Source of the DNA: Paenibacillus sp. FSL H7-0737
GTDB lineage: Bacteria; Bacillota; Bacilli; Paenibacillales; Paenibacillaceae
Length of the DNA: 64,000 bases
NCBI RefSeq assembly: GCF_000758545.1
Contig: NZ_CP009279.1
Coordinates: 4,526,001 to 4,590,000, forward strand
Reading direction: 5' to 3'
The notes under the pieces are model-generated. The model was given only the letters and a program-made list of their open reading frames with translations. It did no database searches and was not told where the DNA came from. A program made the position numbers and the translations under genes. Shown here in pieces: positions 16,361-26,029 of the stretch; positions within the stretch are counted from its first letter, which is position 1, and the number at the start of each line of letters is the position of its first letter.

Positions 16361-18085
16361 TTAGTCATGAAAATTAAGACCTGACGAAACCACTTTGACA
16401 TAACCTGCACGGATCACGAAATCTCCAAAATGCTCGCTATGCAGACGTTCTTTTGAATAACGATGAAGAATTGGCTCCAGCGTCTCCAGAATTTCTTTTT
16501 CATCTATGTTTTCTTTATACATTTTGTTCAAGCGATCTCCTGTAAACCCTGCTCCCAAGTACATATTATATCTGCCTGGACCTTTACCAATAAACGAGAT
16601 TTCGCCTAGTGCCGGTCTTGCACACCCATTAGGACAGCCTGTCATCCGGATCACGATTTCCTCATCGCGTAGACCAGCTTCATCAAGGACAAGTTCTAGC
16701 TTATCAATCAACGAAGGCAAATAACGTTCTGCTTCAGCCATTGCAAGTCCGCAGGTTGGTAGCGCCACACAAGACATCGAACTGCGTCGTAGCGCAGACA
16801 GATGAGCTCCGTCCGTAAGTCCATGCTGTTTAGCCAGCTCAGCCACTTTTCGCTTTTTGGCAGTGGTTACGTTAGCAATCGTTAAATTCTGATTCGGCGT
16901 AAGCCGGAAATCCCCGGTATGAATCTTGGCAATTTCCCGCAGTCCAGTCATCAACGTGTACCCTTCTTGGTCATGAATCCGTCCGCTTTGGATATAAAGC
17001 GTCAAATTCCATTTTCCATTCGTACCCTTCACCCAGCCATAGCGGTCTCCATTATGGTCGAAATGGTACTCACGTGCCGCCTCAAGCTGCCATCCGAGTC
17101 TTTCATGCAGCTCATCGACAAACCATTCCAGACCGTGGCGGTCAATCGTATACTTGAACCGTGCATTTTTGCGGACAGAACGATTTCCATAGTCCCGCTG
17201 AATCGTTACTGTCTTCTCCGCTACATCGATTAATTGATCAGGACGGCAAAAACCAATGATACGGCCAAGCTGAGGATACGTGCTGGTATCGCCATGCGTC
17301 ATTCCCATACCACCGCCTACAGAAACGTTGAACCCTACCAGCTTATCATTCTCAAGAATAGCGATGAAGCCTAGATCCTGCGAGAACACATCTACGTCAT
17401 TTGAAGGAGGCACCGCAAGACCAATCTTGAATTTACGCGGTAAATATACCGGACCATAGATCGGTTCAACTTCTGCCCGATCTCCTAAACTATCCACTAC
17501 CTTTTCACCGTCTAGCCAAATTTCATGGTAAGCGGGAGTACGTGGGGATAGATGATCACTAACTTTGCGCGCCCATTCATAGACTTCTGCATGCACCTCA
17601 GATTGATAAGGATTCGGATTGCTCATTACGTTACGGTTGACATCCCCACAAGCTGCAAGGGTTGTCATTAGCGTATCATTGATGCTTCGAATGGTTTTTT
17701 TTAAGTTCCATTTGAGAACGCCATGCATTTGAAATGCCTGTCTTGTAGTCAGACGTAAGGTTCCGTTACCATACTTCTGTGCCAGATCATCCATCACCAG
17801 CCATTGTTCCGGTGTAGCTACACCACCTGGGGCAACTACGCGGAGCATAAACTGGAATGCTGGCTCCAGCTTCTGACGTTCCCGTTCATTGCGCAAATCT
17901 CTGTCATCCTGCATATAGCTTCCGTGAAATTTAAGCAGCCGATTATCATCTTCAGGTAGACCACCCGTAATCGGATTGCTTAGTGTCTCAACTAATGCAC
18001 CCCGCAGATAGTTACTCTCCGATTTAATATGCTCAACATCACTTGGAGGCCCGCCGATCGGCTTAACCTTCTCATTGTTTGCCAT
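16361..18085 (-). CDS. cysI: Assimilatory sulfite reductase hemoprotein, beta subunit
   Basis: A 574-residue enzyme that reduces sulfite to sulfide at a siroheme coupled to a 4Fe-4S cluster. Cluster ligands are Cys439 and Cys445 (SCVALPTCG, C-x5-C) and Cys484 and Cys488 (TGCPNGCARP, C-x3-C), close to the E. coli CysI numbering. Both duplicated ferredoxin-like halves are present, and basic residues TLRLTTRQAFQMHG line the active site. The ATG is preceded by GGGGGGAG. The gene starts 45 bases after cysJ in the same operon; electrons come from NADPH through CysJ. Confidence 0.97.
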   Translation of the reverse strand: MANNEKVKPIGGPPSDVEHIKSESNYLRGALVETLSNPITGGLPEDDNRLLKFHGSYMQDDRDLRNERERQKLEPAFQFMLRVVAPGGVATPEQWLVMDDLAQKYGNGTLRLTTRQAFQMHGVLKWNLKKTIRSINDTLMTTLAACGDVNRNVMSNPNPYQSEVHAEVYEWARKVSDHLSPRTPAYHEIWLDGEKVVDSLGDRAEVEPIYGPVYLPRKFKIGLAVPPSNDVDVFSQDLGFIAILENDKLVGFNVSVGGGMGMTHGDTSTYPQLGRIIGFCRPDQLIDVAEKTVTIQRDYGNRSVRKNARFKYTIDRHGLEWFVDELHERLGWQLEAAREYHFDHNGDRYGWVKGTNGKWNLTLYIQSGRIHDQEGYTLMTGLREIAKIHTGDFRLTPNQNLTIANVTTAKKRKVAELAKQHGLTDGAHLSALRRSSMSCVALPTCGLAMAEAERYLPSLIDKLELVLDEAGLRDEEIVIRMTGCPNGCARPALGEISFIGKGPGRYNMYLGAGFTGDRLNKMYKENIDEKEILETLEPILHRYSKERLHSEHFGDFVIRAGYVKVVSSGLNFHD

Positions 18086-18130
18086 TGTTGTTATCTCCCC
18101 CCGAAGTCATTCGATAACTCCATCTATCCA

Positions 18131-19996
18131 TTAATAGACATCACGCTGGTAACGCTGCGTCTGTTGCATATCTTCCAGATAAGCCGCTGCCGCTTCAGGG
18201 CTCAGTCCGCCCTCACTCTGAATCACCGTAAGCAGTGCAGAATGAACATCATGCGCCATGTACTTCTCGTCACCGCAAACGTAGATATGAGCACCTTCTT
18301 GCAGCCATTCATAAACCTCACGACTTTTTTGTAAAATGCGATGTTGTACATATACTTTCTCTTCGGTATCACGTGAGAAGGCGACATCCAGCTTACTTAG
18401 AACGCCATCCTTTAGCATTCTCTGCCAATCAGTCTGATACAGGAAATCTGTTACAAAATGCCGATCCCCATAGAACAGCCAAGATTTCCCTTCCGCTCCC
18501 AGTTCTCCACGTTCCTCTAGGAAAGAGCGGAATGGTGCAACACCTGTGCCTGGTCCGATCATGATGATCGGCGCATCCGGATTAGTCGGCAGCTTAAAGT
18601 TAGGATTATGCTGAATGTAAATAGGCAATGTATCTCCCGGCTCTACTCTTTCTGCGCAATGCACTGAGCAGACACCGTAACGTTCCCTACCGTGAGCCTC
18701 ATAACGTACAGCTCTGACGGTTAGATGAACCTCATCCGGGTTAGCTTTATAACTGCTGGCGATAGAATATAGGCGTGCAGGAAGCTTCCGCAAAATCGTC
18801 ACAAAACTGCTGGCTGGACCTTCCCACGGTGAGAAGTCCTGGATCAAATCGAGTAGATCGCGTCCTTGAATATACGCTTTAAGCTCCGAAGCACGGTCTG
18901 GAGCTAATAACTCACTCAGCTTGTTTGAAGCAGACAGCTTTGCCGCTTGCTCCAGCAAAGGTCTGGTCAATACAGTGATTTCATAATGATGCAAAAGTGC
19001 CTCACGTAAGGCTCCTTCATCACCTTTCTTATTAAACGGAACCTTATCATTAGGATTCCAGCCCATAGTATGAATAATAGCGTCCACCAGTTCAGGATGA
19101 TTCTCTGGGTAAACTCCCAGTGCATCCCCAGGTTCAAACTGTATATTAGAGCCTTCAAGCGATAGTTCCAAATGGCGAGTCTCCCTGTCCGAACCGCGTC
19201 CGTTCAAATTCAGATTCTCCAGTACCTCTGCCTTAAAAGGATTATTACGAGTATATAGAGGTTCTTGTGACTCTGCGTCCTCCGCGGCTTGAACCGCTTT
19301 TGCAGCAATGGCTGGAGCATTTAAATTTGCATTTAATGCACCAATTACACCTTCAAACCATTCGGCAACGGAATCGTCATAATCGAGATCACAATCTACA
19401 CGTGGACTTAGAGGCTTACCACCAAGCTCCTCTAACCTCTGATCGAACTCTTTACCCGTCTGACAGAAAAATTCATAAGAGGTGTCTCCCAGAGCCAGAA
19501 CTGAAAACCGTAGGTTCTCTAATTGAGGAGCTCTTTTACTGTAAATAAATTCATGAAAAATCCTTGCATTATCAGGTGGTTCACCTTCTCCATGAGTACT
19601 CACCAATAGAAGTAGATTCTCAACCTTTTTAAGCGCTGTAGGTTTGAAATTGTTCATCGCGGAGAGTGTGACCTGAAATCCTTGCTCTTCCAGCTTGCGG
19701 GACAAGCTCCCCGCAAGTCGCTGGCAATTCCCCGTTTGCGAACCAAATAATATGGTCACTTCCCGTGAGGCTGCTGGTTGGCTCGTTACGGAAGCGCCAA
19801 CCTCTGTGTTTCCAATCGTATTCGATGGCACTTGAAGTTCAGCACCTGCTGGCGCTGCCGCCGTAGTACGTCCAATCGCGGACAAAAATCCACTAAGCCA
19901 TATTTGCTGCGTCTCCGTTAAGGTTGGTAGAAGACGATTGAGAAGCTCGACTTGGTTCTCGTTAAAAGGACTGTTCGTTACCTGTAGTTGCAACAA
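18131..19996 (-). CDS. cysJ: Sulfite reductase flavoprotein, alpha subunit
   Basis: A 621-residue diflavin reductase passing electrons from NADPH through FAD and FMN to CysI. An N-terminal flavodoxin domain (about residues 80-220) has the phosphate loop FGSQTGNCQ. The FAD domain (about 245-465) carries RLYSIASS. The NADPH domain (about 470-621) has GPGTGVAPFRSFLEERG and the conserved C-terminal YQRDVY. The start is TTG, seven bases after AGGAGAG. It is the first gene of cysJI. I saw no riboswitch in the 264-base upstream region, which mainly holds the neighbour's terminator; CysL-type control would need experimental support. Confidence 0.96.
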   Translation of the reverse strand: MLQLQVTNSPFNENQVELLNRLLPTLTETQQIWLSGFLSAIGRTTAAAPAGAELQVPSNTIGNTEVGASVTSQPAASREVTILFGSQTGNCQRLAGSLSRKLEEQGFQVTLSAMNNFKPTALKKVENLLLLVSTHGEGEPPDNARIFHEFIYSKRAPQLENLRFSVLALGDTSYEFFCQTGKEFDQRLEELGGKPLSPRVDCDLDYDDSVAEWFEGVIGALNANLNAPAIAAKAVQAAEDAESQEPLYTRNNPFKAEVLENLNLNGRGSDRETRHLELSLEGSNIQFEPGDALGVYPENHPELVDAIIHTMGWNPNDKVPFNKKGDEGALREALLHHYEITVLTRPLLEQAAKLSASNKLSELLAPDRASELKAYIQGRDLLDLIQDFSPWEGPASSFVTILRKLPARLYSIASSYKANPDEVHLTVRAVRYEAHGRERYGVCSVHCAERVEPGDTLPIYIQHNPNFKLPTNPDAPIIMIGPGTGVAPFRSFLEERGELGAEGKSWLFYGDRHFVTDFLYQTDWQRMLKDGVLSKLDVAFSRDTEEKVYVQHRILQKSREVYEWLQEGAHIYVCGDEKYMAHDVHSALLTVIQSEGGLSPEAAAAYLEDMQQTQRYQRDVY

Positions 19997-20170
19997 TATC
20001 CATCTCTCCTAAACATGAAATCTGGTTATGATCCGTGCCTCAATTGAATTTATCTGAGCCTTTTTTAGAACCTCATAAAATCAGGCTATCACAATATTTG
20101 TAAACGATCAATGAAGTCATTTTCACCTAAAAATTGTTAATTATTGAAAAAGTATCAATAAAGTACGTAA

Positions 20171-20213
20171 AAACCGATCAAAACAGTATGATTTGCTCTG
20201 TTTTGATCGGTTT
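20171..20213 (-). terminator. Terminator of the phosphorelay operon
   Basis: AAACCGATCAAAACAG (20171-20186) and CTGTTTTGATCGGTTT (20198-20213) are a perfect 16-bp inverted repeat around an 11-base loop. On the minus strand a TTTTT run follows. It lies about 48 bases after the hybrid kinase stop. Confidence 0.9.
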
Positions 20214-20260
20214 CATTATAAAAAATGATACTATTTATAAAATATTGTGATAAATAAAAA

Positions 20261-23200
20261 CTATAAATCCTTCTTACTTTCGGGAAATAATACCTCGCCT
20301 ACCCCTGTCTTTATCTTCACAATCTCTTCAAGCGTATTTGATAACTCACCTGGCGGATAAGGCTTCGTCAAATACTTCTGTATCACATCATTCAATTGGT
20401 TCTTATCTGATTGATCCAGAGCAGAAGAGATAACAATCGGAATATTCTCTGTTCTCGAATCCTCTTTTAGCATTCGGATCAAATCCCAGCCGTCCAGTTC
20501 TTCACCAAGCATCAAATCAACCACGATCGCAACAAATGGTGTTTTCAAGGCCTGATCAAAAGCTTGCTGTGGATGATAGTGATGGGTAACACGGAACCCC
20601 TTCCCTTTTAGCTCTTCTGATAAAAGCAACGAAAGACTATAATCATCTTCAACAATCATTACATTAGGTTTGAGCTCTTTATCGGCATTCCATTTATTCA
20701 GCTCATCTTGCTGCCGGCTTGCTTCTGCATTAAGGATTGGAAGGCTAAACCAAACGGTTGTCCCTTCACCCTCTACCGAATCAATACCGATGGTTCCCTT
20801 TTGTTTCTCAATAATTTCTTTACAGATGGCAAGACCGAGACCTGTTCCACCAATTCTTTTGGAGGCGCTGTTGTCCACTCGTCTGAATTTTTGGAATAGC
20901 TGTCCGATTTGATCCTTTGGAATGCCCAGACCATTATCCTGGATACGCACAATAATATGATCCGGCTCATTATGCAGCAGTACCTTCACTTCATTGTTAG
21001 AGGGTGAGAACTTGATCGCATTACTTAACAAATTTGTTAGAACTTGGACGATCTTATCCTTGTCCACATCTACCTCCGCATTCAGAGCCTCATCCACCAA
21101 TAGCACATGATGTGTGCTACTAAGTTTATATTGATCGATAACCCCAAGGACAATTTCACTAAGATTTACATGCTCCGTGATATACTGCTGCTTCCCTGAC
21201 TCCATTCTCTGCAGATCCAGAAAATCATTAATAAGCTCAGTCAACCGCTTCGCTTCCTTATGAATCGTCTCCAAATACTTCAGCTGCTTCTCAGGCTTCA
21301 TGGTTTTGGACAATAGCAGTTCCGTGAATCCTAATACACTCGACAATGGCGTTCTCAGCTCATGACTTACCGTACTGACAAGATCAGATTTCATAAGATC
21401 CAGCTCGTACTCCCTAGTGATATCTCTATATACAAACAATGTACCAATTCTAAGCTCCCGACGGAAAACAGGAATCGCATAAACATCAATATGCTTCTTG
21501 GATTCCGTTCCAATGGAGTATTGCATACTGCTAGACTCCAGAGCATCCTCAGAGATTGCCTGTTCAAAAAACGACCGAAGTTCATGGTTCTCATTCGAGC
21601 GTTCGATGAAATAATCCATCCATTCTTTTCTAGGAGTCAGTGTACCTTCGATCCAGTCATAGTTAACGATGTTGCACAGCGCCTTATTCATCTGAAGCAT
21701 CACGCCTTCTGTACTCACGAACTGAATGCCTTCGTTTACGTTATTCACGATATCGCGGTTCAGCTTTCGCCCATGTTCAATCTCTTCGTACATGAACAAA
21801 CGTTCAATCGCCAGAGCTACGCGATTCATCATTCCTTGAACCTCATTAATCTCTTCTTTACTGAAAGAATGTCCAATCCGGGTCCCGCAAAATACAGCTA
21901 GAATCTCATCTTCTGCATTTACAACAGTGGTATAGAAATCATAACAGTAGACCTCATCCGCAGAAATCCCCTGTTCCGATTGCGTAGCTAGACGCTTAAT
22001 CAGATAGGTTTTTTCCGTCTTCAAACGATATAACATTTCATTGTTCTCATTATCGAGATAACGCTCTACATTTTCCTGAGGAATCCCTTTAACAGCCGCG
22101 ATCTTATCTTTTACAAGAAGGAAGAAACTCGAATCAAATGAATACAGGTGATGCATGAACTGAATAAACTTATCTGCAAATTCATGTTTATCTAAGGTGT
22201 AAGTAATGTCATGATTCAACTGATTATTAAGCTCAAGCATTTTTTTTGTCTGTTCCGTATTCTTCAGCGTTTCCGCTAGCTCCAGCTGTACACTCTTCAT
22301 AGAGGTGACATCATACGCGATAAAAATGTACTGATAAATCACACCCTCATTGTTCAGATACGGCACGACAGTCAGATGCATCCAGATTGGCGATCCGTCT
22401 TTAGTCAGAATCTGGAGTTCATTGCTCCATACCCCGCCCGTATATAATTTGTTGAAGATCTTCTGCATTTGTTCTCTAGAAATATTATAGAGTTCAAATA
22501 ACTTATAGGTAAAACCGATAATTTCAGAATTTTTATAGCCGGTATATTTACTTAAATTATCATTCGCGTAGGTAAATACGCCTTTATCTGTAAGGATCCC
22601 CACCGCTGAGGATTGATCGAGTGCCTTCATCATACTCTCTATTTCACTAAGCGAACGTTGCAGTCTATACTGCTGATCCTGAAGTTCATCTTGCTGCGCG
22701 TGCAGCTCTTCATTCTGCATCATCAATTCTTCTTCTTTGTCCTGAATACTTCTGGCCATATTTAGAAATGCATTATAAAGCCGACCAATCTCATCTTGAT
22801 GCTTAAGCTTGCCGAGAAGAATTTCCTCACCGGCAGCCAAGGAATGAGTGGCCCCTTCCAGCTTCAAAATAGGATTAATCAAATTCTTAAGAATCCGCCA
22901 GATCATAAAGGTAAAGAACAGTAGAATAATCGTGCTAAAAAAGAAGGCGATAAAGGTGAATTCGTTAGCTCGTTTAATATAATCCATAGCCATGGTATTT
23001 AATGCTGCATCGGATCGCTGTCTGTACTCTTTCGTATACGTTAGAAAATCATTCACTGATTTAGTAATACCATCTCCGGATAGTACTCTTAAAGCAGCAT
23101 AATCATCAGCCTCGACAAGCCGAATTGCTTCCGGTAAGGTTTTATTTTTATACTGGACATAAAATGATTTTAAACCATCTCTAAACAAGGCTTCTTCGGC

Positions 23201-23521
23201 GGATAAATTAAGATTAGAATACGTATCCAGTATTTGATCAAATTTTACTAAGGCTGCATTTAAGAGCTTTAATTCATTCTCGTCCTTAAGCAAAGTGAAT
23301 CCCCTAGCTCGGAAAAACACCTCATTTAACGTGCTCGCCATCTCGCTGATCGTGTCTGCTTTATACTGCAAACTTTCACGTTCTCTACTTAATTCATCTT
23401 GCTCATAGTTTATGAAAATAAAAAAAACAGTTCCCATAAGAAAGATTAAAGAAAACACTAATACAATGATGCGGAAATATTTATTTTTGATGCTGTGATT
23501 AGCGTTACTTTTCTTCACCAC
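20261..23521 (-). CDS. Hybrid sensor histidine kinase with PAS, GAF and receiver domains
   Basis: A 1086-residue membrane kinase. Helix 1 is at 17-38, a helical CHASE3-like extracellular region at 39-185, helix 2 at 188-210, and HAMP near 212-262. A Gln/Glu-rich coiled coil (262-300) leads to PAS1 (about 300-410), a GAF-like region (about 440-580) and PAS2 (about 585-705). HisKA has His720 in STVSHELRTPL. The ATPase has N-box LLSNAIKF (831-838) and G-boxes DNGLGIP and GGTGLGLAIC. A C-terminal receiver has EDD at 958-960 and Asp1002. It overlaps the preceding receiver gene by 17 bases. His720 to Asp1002 to the Hpt of the neighbouring cyclase gives a complete relay. The stimulus is unknown. Confidence 0.9.
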   Translation of the reverse strand: MVKKSNANHSIKNKYFRIIVLVFSLIFLMGTVFFIFINYEQDELSRERESLQYKADTISEMASTLNEVFFRARGFTLLKDENELKLLNAALVKFDQILDTYSNLNLSAEEALFRDGLKSFYVQYKNKTLPEAIRLVEADDYAALRVLSGDGITKSVNDFLTYTKEYRQRSDAALNTMAMDYIKRANEFTFIAFFFSTIILLFFTFMIWRILKNLINPILKLEGATHSLAAGEEILLGKLKHQDEIGRLYNAFLNMARSIQDKEEELMMQNEELHAQQDELQDQQYRLQRSLSEIESMMKALDQSSAVGILTDKGVFTYANDNLSKYTGYKNSEIIGFTYKLFELYNISREQMQKIFNKLYTGGVWSNELQILTKDGSPIWMHLTVVPYLNNEGVIYQYIFIAYDVTSMKSVQLELAETLKNTEQTKKMLELNNQLNHDITYTLDKHEFADKFIQFMHHLYSFDSSFFLLVKDKIAAVKGIPQENVERYLDNENNEMLYRLKTEKTYLIKRLATQSEQGISADEVYCYDFYTTVVNAEDEILAVFCGTRIGHSFSKEEINEVQGMMNRVALAIERLFMYEEIEHGRKLNRDIVNNVNEGIQFVSTEGVMLQMNKALCNIVNYDWIEGTLTPRKEWMDYFIERSNENHELRSFFEQAISEDALESSSMQYSIGTESKKHIDVYAIPVFRRELRIGTLFVYRDITREYELDLMKSDLVSTVSHELRTPLSSVLGFTELLLSKTMKPEKQLKYLETIHKEAKRLTELINDFLDLQRMESGKQQYITEHVNLSEIVLGVIDQYKLSSTHHVLLVDEALNAEVDVDKDKIVQVLTNLLSNAIKFSPSNNEVKVLLHNEPDHIIVRIQDNGLGIPKDQIGQLFQKFRRVDNSASKRIGGTGLGLAICKEIIEKQKGTIGIDSVEGEGTTVWFSLPILNAEASRQQDELNKWNADKELKPNVMIVEDDYSLSLLLSEELKGKGFRVTHHYHPQQAFDQALKTPFVAIVVDLMLGEELDGWDLIRMLKEDSRTENIPIVISSALDQSDKNQLNDVIQKYLTKPYPPGELSNTLEEIVKIKTGVGEVLFPESKKDL

Positions 23522-23885
23522 TCAGGATCCCCTCCACAATCTGCAAGAGTTCCATCGGACTAAATGGTTTCGGCATGAAGTAACGCGCACCTGCTTCAAC
23601 TGCTCGAATTCGATCTACATCTTGAGCTTTGGCCGTTAACATTAATATAGCTGTACTTTTCTTCTTCTCCTCATCCAGCTGCTGAAGCACTTCAATCCCT
23701 GTCATTTCCGGCATCATATAATCCAGAATCACCAAATCATAAGGATCCGTAGACAGCTTAGTTAGAGCTTCCAACCCATTCTCCGCTGTGTGAATCTCAA
23801 CATTCTCCAAATCTTCCAATGTATCCTCGATTAACATCCGTAATACTTCTTCATCATCCACTACCATTATTTTTTGCATATTCAC
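23505..23885 (-). CDS. Single-domain response regulator (CheY-like)
   Basis: A 126-residue stand-alone receiver with acidic pocket VVDDEE (Asp10, Asp11), phosphoacceptor Asp55 in VILDYMMPEMTG, a Thr in MLTAKAQ and Lys of the MPKPF switch. It has no output domain. The start is GTG, with GAAGGG six bases upstream. It sits between the cyclase and the hybrid kinase, overlapping the latter, so the three are made together. It may be an extra phosphate sink or intermediate of the same relay. Confidence 0.9.
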   Translation of the reverse strand: MNMQKIMVVDDEEVLRMLIEDTLEDLENVEIHTAENGLEALTKLSTDPYDLVILDYMMPEMTGIEVLQQLDEEKKKSTAILMLTAKAQDVDRIRAVEAGARYFMPKPFSPMELLQIVEGILSGEEK

Positions 23886-23900
23886 ACAATTCCCTTCATG

Positions 23901-25532
23901 TTAGAACAAGAATCTATGAGCCAACCGTTCCATTCGGGACAACAGCTCAGGCATATGGACAGGTTTTACTACATAATCATCGGCACCCATCTGCAGGGCA
24001 TGTACAATATCCGCCTGATTATTTCTCCCTGTCAGCATGATCACTAATATATTCACTTCCGGATACGTCTTGCGAATTCTTTCCAGGACTTCAACGCCAT
24101 CAAGATCCGGCATCACTCCATCTAGTAGAATGATATATTTCTCATCTATGGAATACCAATCCGATTGCAAGAAATCCAGCCCGTTCGCATAACTGCTGAT
24201 ATTCACCTCAGCAATATCCTCCGGCTCCCAAGTATCAATCTGATGAGTCACTATTTTTCGAATCAACGCATCATCATCCACAACAATTACATTTAGAACC
24301 GAATGCTTTTTAGTCGACGATAAATGGTCCGTGTAGAGTGTAGTCTGATTCCTTCCGGCATCTTTGCTGGCATAGAGAGCTTGGTCTGCTTCTTCTACAA
24401 TTTTATCGGCAATATTCTCAGCTTCTGTTACCTCTGATATCCCACTCGAGAAGGTCACATGAAAGACTTCATTCTTCGCAAAAAAGTCAGTGGCAGCAAA
24501 TTGCTCCTGAATACGGTTTATTACTGTCAATGCAGAACTCGCATCCGTATTTGGTAGGAACACAGCAAACTCTTCTCCACCGAAGCGGCAAAAGGTATCT
24601 TCCATACGAATCGAACCCTTTACAAGCTCAGACAAGGACTGTAATACCTCATCTCCGATTAGATGACCATATGTATCATTAATCTTTTTGAAATAGTCCA
24701 GATCAATCAGTGCTAAAGAAAACACCCGTTCCGTGCGCTTAAAATCGCAAATCAGCTGCTTCATCACTTGATTAAAGTGTTTTCGATTAAACGCACCCGT
24801 CAATTCATCCACAATGATGGATTCCTGCCACTCCCGCTTTAACTCAAAGCGGTTTTTAATCAAAGCCAGAAATAAATCAATATCTACAGGCTTCGATAAA
24901 AAATCCATCACGCCCAGCCTATACGCATGCAGTTGAGTCGCTTTGGAGTACTCCCCACTTATAATGATGATTGGAATACGTTCTTTTTTGGCTTTGCCGA
25001 TAATTTGATTCAAGACCTCAATTCCGCTGATATCAGGCAAAAGAATATCCAGAAGAATTAGATCCGGTTTGGTTTCATAAAAAATCTTGAGACCCCGTTC
25101 AGCGGATAAGGCTATGCTTACATAATAGTTCTGCTTCTCCAATGATTCTTTTAAATAAGCCACTAATTCTACATCATCATCAATAAGCAAAATATCATTA
25201 TGTGGGAGTGCAACATCATTTCCTTTTTTGTCTAACGGCTTAACTGAACCTAGAGAAACCGATGAATCTTGGTTAAACAGTGGAATAAGCGGATACAAAT
25301 AATCGCCCCACTCTTCAATAGACCAGCTCTTAAGGCTACTTTCCATGAAATAGGGCAACGTTGCATCGGCAAACTGTTCAACTTCTTGTAACCCCACTGT
25401 TCCTGCCGTACCTTTCAAATTATGCAAAAAACGATAAATGTCCTTCTCGTTAACTTCCGACAGTTCCGACCATTCCTGGAGGGTTTGTTTGGTCCGCTCT
25501 TCAACCATATTTTTATATTTTTGTGTAGTCAT
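23901..25532 (-). CDS. Hpt-receiver-GGDEF-receiver diguanylate cyclase
   Basis: A 543-residue multi-domain protein from the ATG with GAAGGAG upstream. An Hpt domain (about 5-90) has His37 in FLHNLKGTAGTVG. Receiver 1 (about 112-230) has Asp162 in LLDILLPDISG. GGDEF (about 240-400) has the active-site GGEEF at 318-322, DLDYFKKIND and an RMED inhibitory-site motif at 309-312 (RxxD, five residues before GGEEF). Receiver 2 (about 412-540) has Asp471. It should make cyclic di-GMP under phosphorelay control, with product inhibition. It is the first gene of the three-gene operon. Both Hpt and receivers in one protein let it act as relay hub and output. Confidence 0.92.
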   Translation of the reverse strand: MTTQKYKNMVEERTKQTLQEWSELSEVNEKDIYRFLHNLKGTAGTVGLQEVEQFADATLPYFMESSLKSWSIEEWGDYLYPLIPLFNQDSSVSLGSVKPLDKKGNDVALPHNDILLIDDDVELVAYLKESLEKQNYYVSIALSAERGLKIFYETKPDLILLDILLPDISGIEVLNQIIGKAKKERIPIIIISGEYSKATQLHAYRLGVMDFLSKPVDIDLFLALIKNRFELKREWQESIIVDELTGAFNRKHFNQVMKQLICDFKRTERVFSLALIDLDYFKKINDTYGHLIGDEVLQSLSELVKGSIRMEDTFCRFGGEEFAVFLPNTDASSALTVINRIQEQFAATDFFAKNEVFHVTFSSGISEVTEAENIADKIVEEADQALYASKDAGRNQTTLYTDHLSSTKKHSVLNVIVVDDDALIRKIVTHQIDTWEPEDIAEVNISSYANGLDFLQSDWYSIDEKYIILLDGVMPDLDGVEVLERIRKTYPEVNILVIMLTGRNNQADIVHALQMGADDYVVKPVHMPELLSRMERLAHRFLF

Positions 25533-25631
25533 ATTTACTCCTTCAGAGTATCGTATCAATCTCTCACTTCATCATATTTTTCATATACTGTCAATCGAAT
25601 TTTCTTTAAATTCATAGGACTTTATATAAAA

Positions 25632-25721
25632 ATGATCAAACGGACAAAAAACCTTTGGTTGAAGCTTGCTTCAGCATTTGTAATAATGATTGGAATGGTT
25701 CATTCCGTTTACACGGCGTAA
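25632..25721 (+). CDS. Possible 29-residue signal-peptide-like mini-ORF
   Basis: ATG opens a 29-codon frame: a basic head MIKRTKNLWLK, a hydrophobic core (LASAFVIMIGMV) and the tail HSVYTA before TAA. That has the form of a secretion signal or membrane anchor. It ends 28 bases before the ACT gene. The only upstream purine tract (TAGGAC) is weak and distant, so translation is uncertain. It could be a leader peptide for the ACT/UPF0210 operon or chance. Confidence 0.28.
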   Translation: MIKRTKNLWLKLASAFVIMIGMVHSVYTA

Positions 25722-25749
25722 TCACCATATACAAAGGGAGGCTGTATTT

Positions 25750-26019
25750 ATGAAGGGGATTATTACTGTATTAGGAAAAGACAAAGTAGGGATTATTGCC
25801 AAGGTATGTACATATCTTGCCGAGCACAATTTGAACATTCTGGATATTTCTCAGACGATTGTACAAGATTATTTTAACATGATGATGATTGTAGACATTT
25901 CTGGCGCGACTAAAGCATTTGAGGATATTGTTGAAGATTTACATTTGATCGGAGAAGCGATCGGCGTGGAAATCAAGCTTCAGCATGAGGATATTTTTAA
26001 TATTATGCACCGCATTTAG
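25750..26019 (+). CDS. ACT-domain regulatory protein (UPF0237 type)
   Basis: An 89-residue protein that is one ACT domain: KGIITVLGKDKVGIIAKVCTYLAEHNLNILDISQTIVQ, with the Gly-Ile turn where amino acids usually bind. GGGAGG lies eight bases before the ATG at 25750. The UPF0210 gene starts 10 bases after its stop, the usual pairing in Firmicutes and archaea. A ligand-sensing partner for UPF0210 is inferred. Confidence 0.9.
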   Translation: MKGIITVLGKDKVGIIAKVCTYLAEHNLNILDISQTIVQDYFNMMMIVDISGATKAFEDIVEDLHLIGEAIGVEIKLQHEDIFNIMHRI

Positions 26020-26029
26020 GAGGATGACC

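Noticed and set aside
21362..21901. Plus-strand frame of 179 codons inside the hybrid kinase gene
   Set aside because: Antisense shadow of PAS/HisKA coding sequence.
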